In this document: piece by piece, positions 41,422-45,063 of the stretch
Layout of the letters: each line of letters opens with the position of its first letter
Position numbering within the stretch: position 1 is the stretch's first letter
Source: Chloroflexia bacterium
GTDB taxonomy: Bacteria > Chloroflexota > Chloroflexia > Thermomicrobiales > CFX8
Reading direction: 5' to 3'
Length of the DNA stretch: 45,063 bases
Assembly (NCBI GenBank): GCA_030431755.1
Contig: JAUIIK010000030.1
Span: 1 to 45,063, forward strand
Made by a program: the position numbers and the translations under genes
The notes under the pieces: model-generated
The model's input: only the letters and a program-made list of their open reading frames with translations
What the model was told of the DNA's origin: nothing
Database searches by the model: none

Positions 41422-41967
41422 GTGGATCAAAAGGAGACGCTCAGGGCGTTGGTTCGTGAGGCATCACAGGATCTGCGGGATACCGTCAAAGAGATCCCGC
41501 AGGAACAGTTCGAGCAGCGGCCGGGACCGGGGTTGAACCCGGCCGGGTTCATCTACTTTCATGTGCTGCGCTGCTGGGATCTCGACGTCAACGTTCTCTG
41601 TCGTGGACAGGAGCGGAACGGCGATGCCTGGCACCGGGGCGGCTTCAGCAACGAACTCGACTACGAACCGCTCGGTTGCGGCATGGGTGGCTCCGGCGTC
41701 GGCTTCGGCTACAGCGACGAGGAAGTCGATGCCGTACCGCAAGCGCAGGCGGCGCTGATGCGCTACCACCAACAGCTCGAAGACGAAACCTACGCCTACT
41801 TCGACAGCGTTAGCATCGACGAGCTCAATCGTGACCGGACGAGCGAGAACTCCCGCGAAAACCCCTTCAAGCCCGAGCGCTGGCTGCGCCACATGATCTC
41901 CCACACCAACATGCACATCGGCGATATCCAGTATGTCGCAGGGATGGTGGAGCGAGGGACTAGCTAG
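41422..41967 (+). CDS. DinB-superfamily protein, tandem copy 4
   Basis: I place the start at GTG 41422 because AAGGAG lies upstream and the product then begins VDQKETLRALV, like copy 5 (VDQRETLGLLV). The in-frame GTG 41386 lies in a short spacer repeat. The 181-residue protein keeps FIYFHVLRCWDLDVNVL and SHTNMHIGDIQYV, but lacks the usual ALGQPDATY end and stops at ERGTS. A MITE-like element begins in its stop codon, so the tail may have been altered by that insertion. Confidence 0.85.
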   Translation: MDQKETLRALVREASQDLRDTVKEIPQEQFEQRPGPGLNPAGFIYFHVLRCWDLDVNVLCRGQERNGDAWHRGGFSNELDYEPLGCGMGGSGVGFGYSDEEVDAVPQAQAALMRYHQQLEDETYAYFDSVSIDELNRDRTSENSRENPFKPERWLRHMISHTNMHIGDIQYVAGMVERGTS

Positions 41968-42197
41968 TGGTCTGTGACACATGATTTGATCGACAACCGG
42001 GCGCTTCCTGGATAACACAACAAGCATTATGCTTGTCATTTCGAGCGGGGACCCACGGCGTGGGTGCGAGAAATCTCAGTCGAACACCAGTGACGGGCTG
42101 CACTGAGATTTCTCTCGCTGGTCGAAATGACAATTTCATTGCTGATGAGTGCCCGGCGAAGCGAGACGATTCCTTCACTTCACATGTCACACAGCAC
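41967..42197. repeat. MITE-like imperfect palindrome of about 231 bp
   Basis: The ends GTGGTCTGTGACACATG (41967-41983) and CACATGTCACACAGCAC (42181-42197) are inverted copies matching at 13 of 17 positions. An inner pair starts TTGTCATTTCGAG (42033) and ends CGAAATGACAA (up to 42133), enclosing GAGAAATCTCAG and its inverse. There is no gene. It begins exactly at the end of copy 4, as its relative at 10547 begins exactly at the end of the toxin gene. It fills the gap 41968-42220. Confidence 0.65.
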
Positions 42198-42220
42198 AAA
42201 GGTGACAGGGGATAACAGAA

Positions 42221-42802
42221 GTGGATCAGCGGGAGACATTGGGGCTGCTCGTGGAGCAATCGTCCGGACATCTGCGGTGGGCGGTTGAGACGGTTCCCGA
42301 CGAACTCTTCGGGAGGCGGCCAGGGCCGCACCTGAACTCGATTGGCTTCATCTACTTTCACGTTTCGCGCCACTGGGATTGGGACATGAACATCCTCTGC
42401 CGGGGGCAATCACTCGAATCGGACCTCTGGCATCGTAGCGGTCTCAGCGAAGGGATGGGCTCCGAGCCGCTTGGCATCGGGATCGCTGGACGCGGCATGG
42501 GCGTTGGCTACAACGATGCCGAGGTCGACGCCGTGCCGTCAGCGCCAGATGTCCTCGCCGGCTACCACCGCGCACTGGAAGCCGAAAGTGCCGCCTATCT
42601 CCGCACGACGACCGAGTCCGACCTGAACGCGGAGATCGAGCACGAGCAGGCGCGCATCAACCCTTACACCCGTGAGAGCCGCATCCGCAACGTCATCCTC
42701 CACAACGCCGAGCACTTCGGCGACATCCTCTACGTCAAAGGCATGCTCGGGATGCACGATGCGACCTACCCAGGTCCTGGAGCAGAACCCGAGAGCGCAT
42801 AG
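42221..42802 (+). CDS. DinB-superfamily protein, tandem copy 5
   Basis: GTG 42221 opens a 193-residue protein beginning VDQRETLGLL. Metal-type histidines appear in FIYFHVSRHWDWDMNIL and LHNAEHFGDILYVKG, and the end is MLGMHDATYPG plus a short tail. The central block is GYNDAEVDAVPSA. It is close to copy 4 at the start and to copy 1 at the end, suggesting exchange between copies. Confidence 0.86.
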   Translation: MDQRETLGLLVEQSSGHLRWAVETVPDELFGRRPGPHLNSIGFIYFHVSRHWDWDMNILCRGQSLESDLWHRSGLSEGMGSEPLGIGIAGRGMGVGYNDAEVDAVPSAPDVLAGYHRALEAESAAYLRTTTESDLNAEIEHEQARINPYTRESRIRNVILHNAEHFGDILYVKGMLGMHDATYPGPGAEPESA

Positions 42803-42862
42803 CCCGGCGGACACGTTCACCAACATCGACGCTACACTCTGAGGAAACCTGTGCGCGGCCTC

Positions 42863-42936
42863 GTAGGGGTGGAGTTCATCTCCACCCGCTGACGCAAACA
42901 AACCGCAAGACGGGTGGAGACGAGCTCCACCCCTAC
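42863..42936. repeat. Inverted repeat, GTAGGGGTGGAG family
   Basis: The arms 42863-42888 and 42911-42936 match as inverted copies at 24 of 26 positions (start GTAGGGGTGGAGTTCATCTC), around a 22-nt loop. Size, loop length and ends equal those of the element at 36321, but the stems differ by paired G-to-A type changes, so the stem is kept while sequence drifts. Confidence 0.8.
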
Positions 42937-42986
42937 GAAACCGTGCCGTCTTCAGTCACAGTGGACACTACTCGTAAGGGACAACG

Positions 42987-43541
42987 ATGACCGAATTGAG
43001 CGCCTACGGGCACATGATCGACGGAGCGTCCGGCAATTTGCGGGATGCGGTAGCGGTCGTCAGCGCCGATGATTTCGGCAAGCGGCCCGCGCCGGGAGCG
43101 AATCCGGTCCATTTCATCTACTTCCACGTCCTGCGCCACTGGGATCGGGATATCAACGTCTACTGCAAGCAGGAACCGCCGGCCCAGGACGCCTGGCACC
43201 GTCACGGACTCAGCGAGGCGCTCGACTACGAACCGCTTGACATCGGCACTGACGGCATCGGGACCGGCTACGGCTACAGCGCTGAAGAGGTCGATGGCCT
43301 GCCACTCGACGCTGAAGGGCTCGGACGCTACCACGACATCCTGCTGGAGGAGACCCATGCCTATCTCGCGAGCCTCGACACCGCGACCTTCGACGACCCA
43401 AAGGAGTTTGAGGGCCGTAGCTACACCATCGGCCAGCGGCTGCGCCATCTGGTAGCCCACACCTACCTCCACCTCGGCGACATCGAGTACGCCAAGGGCT
43501 TGCTCGGCGCGCCGGCCGGCGATTTTCCGACATTGAGCTAG
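42987..43541 (+). CDS. DinB-superfamily protein, tandem copy 6
   Basis: ATG 42987 follows TAAGGGA. The 184-residue protein has FIYFHVLRHWDRDINVY and AHTYLHLGDIEYAKGLLG with the conserved histidines, and the centre GYGYSAEEVDGLPLD. It is the last of the array and lies 12 nt before the carboxyltransferase gene, so it may share a transcript with a catabolic gene. Confidence 0.86.
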   Translation: MTELSAYGHMIDGASGNLRDAVAVVSADDFGKRPAPGANPVHFIYFHVLRHWDRDINVYCKQEPPAQDAWHRHGLSEALDYEPLDIGTDGIGTGYGYSAEEVDGLPLDAEGLGRYHDILLEETHAYLASLDTATFDDPKEFEGRSYTIGQRLRHLVAHTYLHLGDIEYAKGLLGAPAGDFPTLS

Positions 43542-43553
43542 GGACGGCAGACG

Positions 43554-45063
43554 ATGACCGCAGCTACCCGACCGGCGGGCTTCCGGCAGGACTGGTACGA
43601 AGAGAACACCGCCGTCGTTCAGGATCTCCGCACGCGCCTGGACCGTGTCGCCGAGGGCGGCGGTCCGCGGCGGCGCGAACGCGATCGGGAACGCGGCAAG
43701 CTGCCGGTCCGCGAGCGGATCGATCGCGTTATCGACCAGGGCACGCCATTCCTCGAACTCTCACCCCTGGCCGCCGAGGGCATGTACGACAACGAGGTGC
43801 CGTCGGCCGGGATCGTGACCGGCGTCGGGCGCGTCGACGGTCAGCCAGTCATGATCGTCGCCAACGATCCGACGGTCAAGGCCGGCACCTACTACCCGCA
43901 GACGGTCAAGAAGCACCTGCGTGCCCAGACGGTCGCCCTGGAAAACCGGCTGCCCTGCCTCTACCTCGTTGACTCAGGCGGCGCGTTTCTGCCGCTGCAG
44001 AGCGAGGTCTTTCCAGACCGCGAGCACTTTGGCCGCATCTTCAACAACCAGGCCGTGCTGTCGGCTGCGGGCATCCGACAGATCGCCGCCGTCCTCGGCT
44101 CCTGCACGGCCGGTGGAGCCTACGTCCCGGCGATGTCGGACGAGGCGATCATCGTCCGCGGCAACGGCACGATCTTCCTCGGCGGGCCGCCGCTGGTGCG
44201 CGCGGCCACCGGCGAAGAGGTCACCGCCGAGGAGCTGGGCGGCGCAGACGTTCATGGCCGGATCAGCGGCGTCGTCGACTACATCGCCAACGACGAAGAA
44301 GAGGCGTTGCAGCTTGCGCGGCGACTGCTCGCAGTCCGCAACGCCCAGCCTCCGACGCTGCCCTGGGAGCGTCGTACTCCGCAAGCGCCGGAGGGCGATC
44401 CGGACGACATTCTCGGCCTCATCCCGCCCGACCCGCGCACGCCATCGGACCCACGTCCTGTGCTGCGGCACATCCTCGACGGCGGCGTACTCGACGAGTT
44501 CAAGGCCGAGTACGCCGAGACAATCATCTGCGGCTACGGGCATCTCTACGGCATCCCGGTCGGCGTGATTGCCAACAATGGCGTGCTCTTCAGCGAGTCG
44601 GCCCGCAAGGCGACCCACTTCATCATGCTCTGCACCCAGCAGAAGATCCCGCTGCTCTTTGTCCAGAACATCACCGGCTTCCTGGTTGGCCGCGAAGCCG
44701 AGCACGGTGGCATCGCCCGTGACGGCGCGAAGATGGTCGCGGCGGTCGCGACGGCGCAGGTTCCAAAGATCACGCTGATTACCGGCGCAAGCTACGGGGC
44801 CGGCAACTACGCTATGGCCGGCCGCGGCTACGATCCGCGCTTCCTCTTCGCCTGGCCAACCTCCCGCACCGCCGTCATGGGCGGCGAGCAAGCAGCCCGC
44901 GTCCTGACGACGATCCGCAGTCGCGGCCAGGACCTCGACCCTGACGAATTAGCAGCCATGGAGCAGGAAACCCTCGCCCGTTACGAGCAGGAAACCCAGC
45001 CCTACTTCGCCTCGGCGCGCCTTTGGGACGACGGCATCATCGACCCCCGCGACACCCGCACGG
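43554..45063 (+). CDS. Acyl-CoA carboxylase carboxyltransferase subunit (methylcrotonyl-CoA carboxylase beta-like), partial
   Basis: The frame is open from ATG 43554 to the window end (503 codons; the true end lies outside). The two crotonase-like halves of a carboxyltransferase are visible: [15 protein letters not shown] and [15 protein letters not shown] in the first, [16 protein letters not shown] and [20 protein letters not shown] in the second. [19 protein letters not shown] is characteristic of the methylcrotonyl/geranyl-CoA type. It transfers the carboxyl group from biotin to the acyl-CoA. Its likely partner is the biotin subunit at 14921, together with HMG-CoA lyase at 16798, although 27 kb apart. 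Confidence 0.92.
   Translation, partial: MTAATRPAGFRQDWYEENTAVVQDLRTRLDRVAEGGGPRRRERDRERGKLPVRERIDRVIDQGTPFLELSPLAAEGMYDNEVPSAGIVTGVGRVDGQPVMIVANDPTVKAGTYYPQTVKKHLRAQTVALENRLPCLYLVDSGGAFLPLQSEVFPDREHFGRIFNNQAVLSAAGIRQIAAVLGSCTAGGAYVPAMSDEAIIVRGNGTIFLGGPPLVRAATGEEVTAEELGGADVHGRISGVVDYIANDEEEALQLARRLLAVRNAQPPTLPWERRTPQAPEGDPDDILGLIPPDPRTPSDPRPVLRHILDGGVLDEFKAEYAETIICGYGHLYGIPVGVIANNGVLFSESARKATHFIMLCTQQKIPLLFVQNITGFLVGREAEHGGIARDGAKMVAAVATAQVPKITLITGASYGAGNYAMAGRGYDPRFLFAWPTSRTAVMGGEQAARVLTTIRSRGQDLDPDELAAMEQETLARYEQETQPYFASARLWDDGIIDPRDTRT

Noticed and set aside
1-45063. Genetic code with TGA as Trp
   Set aside because: TGA is an ordinary stop here, for example at the ends of smc, arsR, the antitoxin and the selenoprotein genes themselves. 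Trp is also encoded by TGG next to the TGA site (FWAD).

Overview
The window looks like a piece of a GC-rich, single-membrane bacterium of the Chloroflexota, most likely class Thermomicrobia (Sphaerobacter-like). That placement is inference from gene content: an Agl23-type membrane glycosylation protein, TolB-propeller lipid-exported proteins, a sortase with a DUF4397 surface protein, a lipoprotein thioredoxin/CcdA set, and tandem DinB genes. No rRNA, tRNA, CRISPR array, prophage or intact insertion sequence was seen. Several families of short palindromic, MITE-like intergenic repeats are present.

Layout. 1-6.4 kb: two large membrane glycosyltransferase-like proteins (the second with NHL repeats), two tiny membrane ORFs and an unknown soluble protein. 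6.5-10.5 kb: an exported TolB-propeller protein, an amidase and a RelE/ParE-type toxin-antitoxin pair. 10.9-13.9 kb (minus strand): the main discovery, three consecutive lipoprotein thioredoxins, each interrupted at the same place by an in-frame TGA where the first Cys of the CxxC motif belongs (U-x-x-C). Each TGA is followed 17 nt later by the GGU loop of a SECIS-like hairpin. They are translationally coupled and lie directly upstream of ccdA. I read them as three new selenoproteins that would otherwise be annotated as six broken fragments. 14.1-17.7 kb: a leucine/isovalerate degradation operon (enoyl-CoA hydratase, biotin carboxylase subunit, HMG-CoA lyase). Its probable carboxyltransferase partner starts at the right edge of the window (43.55 kb). 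18-19.9 kb: a NarL-type two-component system bracketed by two copies of a MITE. 20.3-24.6 kb: ogt and smc. 24.6-28.5 kb: a paralogous pair with a CPCF motif, a coiled-coil membrane protein, a sortase and its likely substrate. 28.7-30.2 kb: an arsR-aquaglyceroporin-arsC arsenic operon. 30.4-36.9 kb: an orphan solute-binding protein without signal peptide, an SDR, queF, a DMT transporter, a HEAT-like protein, a CpXC zinc-ribbon protein and a small membrane protein. 37.1-39.2 kb: a P1B-4 metal ATPase behind a perfect Fur/PerR-type box. 39.3-43.5 kb: six tandem DinB-superfamily paralogues separated by repeats.

How parts fit together. The selenoprotein lipoproteins plus CcdA form an extracytoplasmic thiol-redox relay: CcdA would carry electrons from cytoplasmic thioredoxin across the membrane to the Sec-containing domains outside. 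The ars operon pairs thioredoxin-coupled arsenate reduction with a channel that lets arsenite out. The sortase would attach the DUF4397 protein encoded just upstream of it. No Sec-synthesis genes (selA, selB, selC, selD) are in the window, so the selenoprotein reading predicts that they exist elsewhere in the genome.
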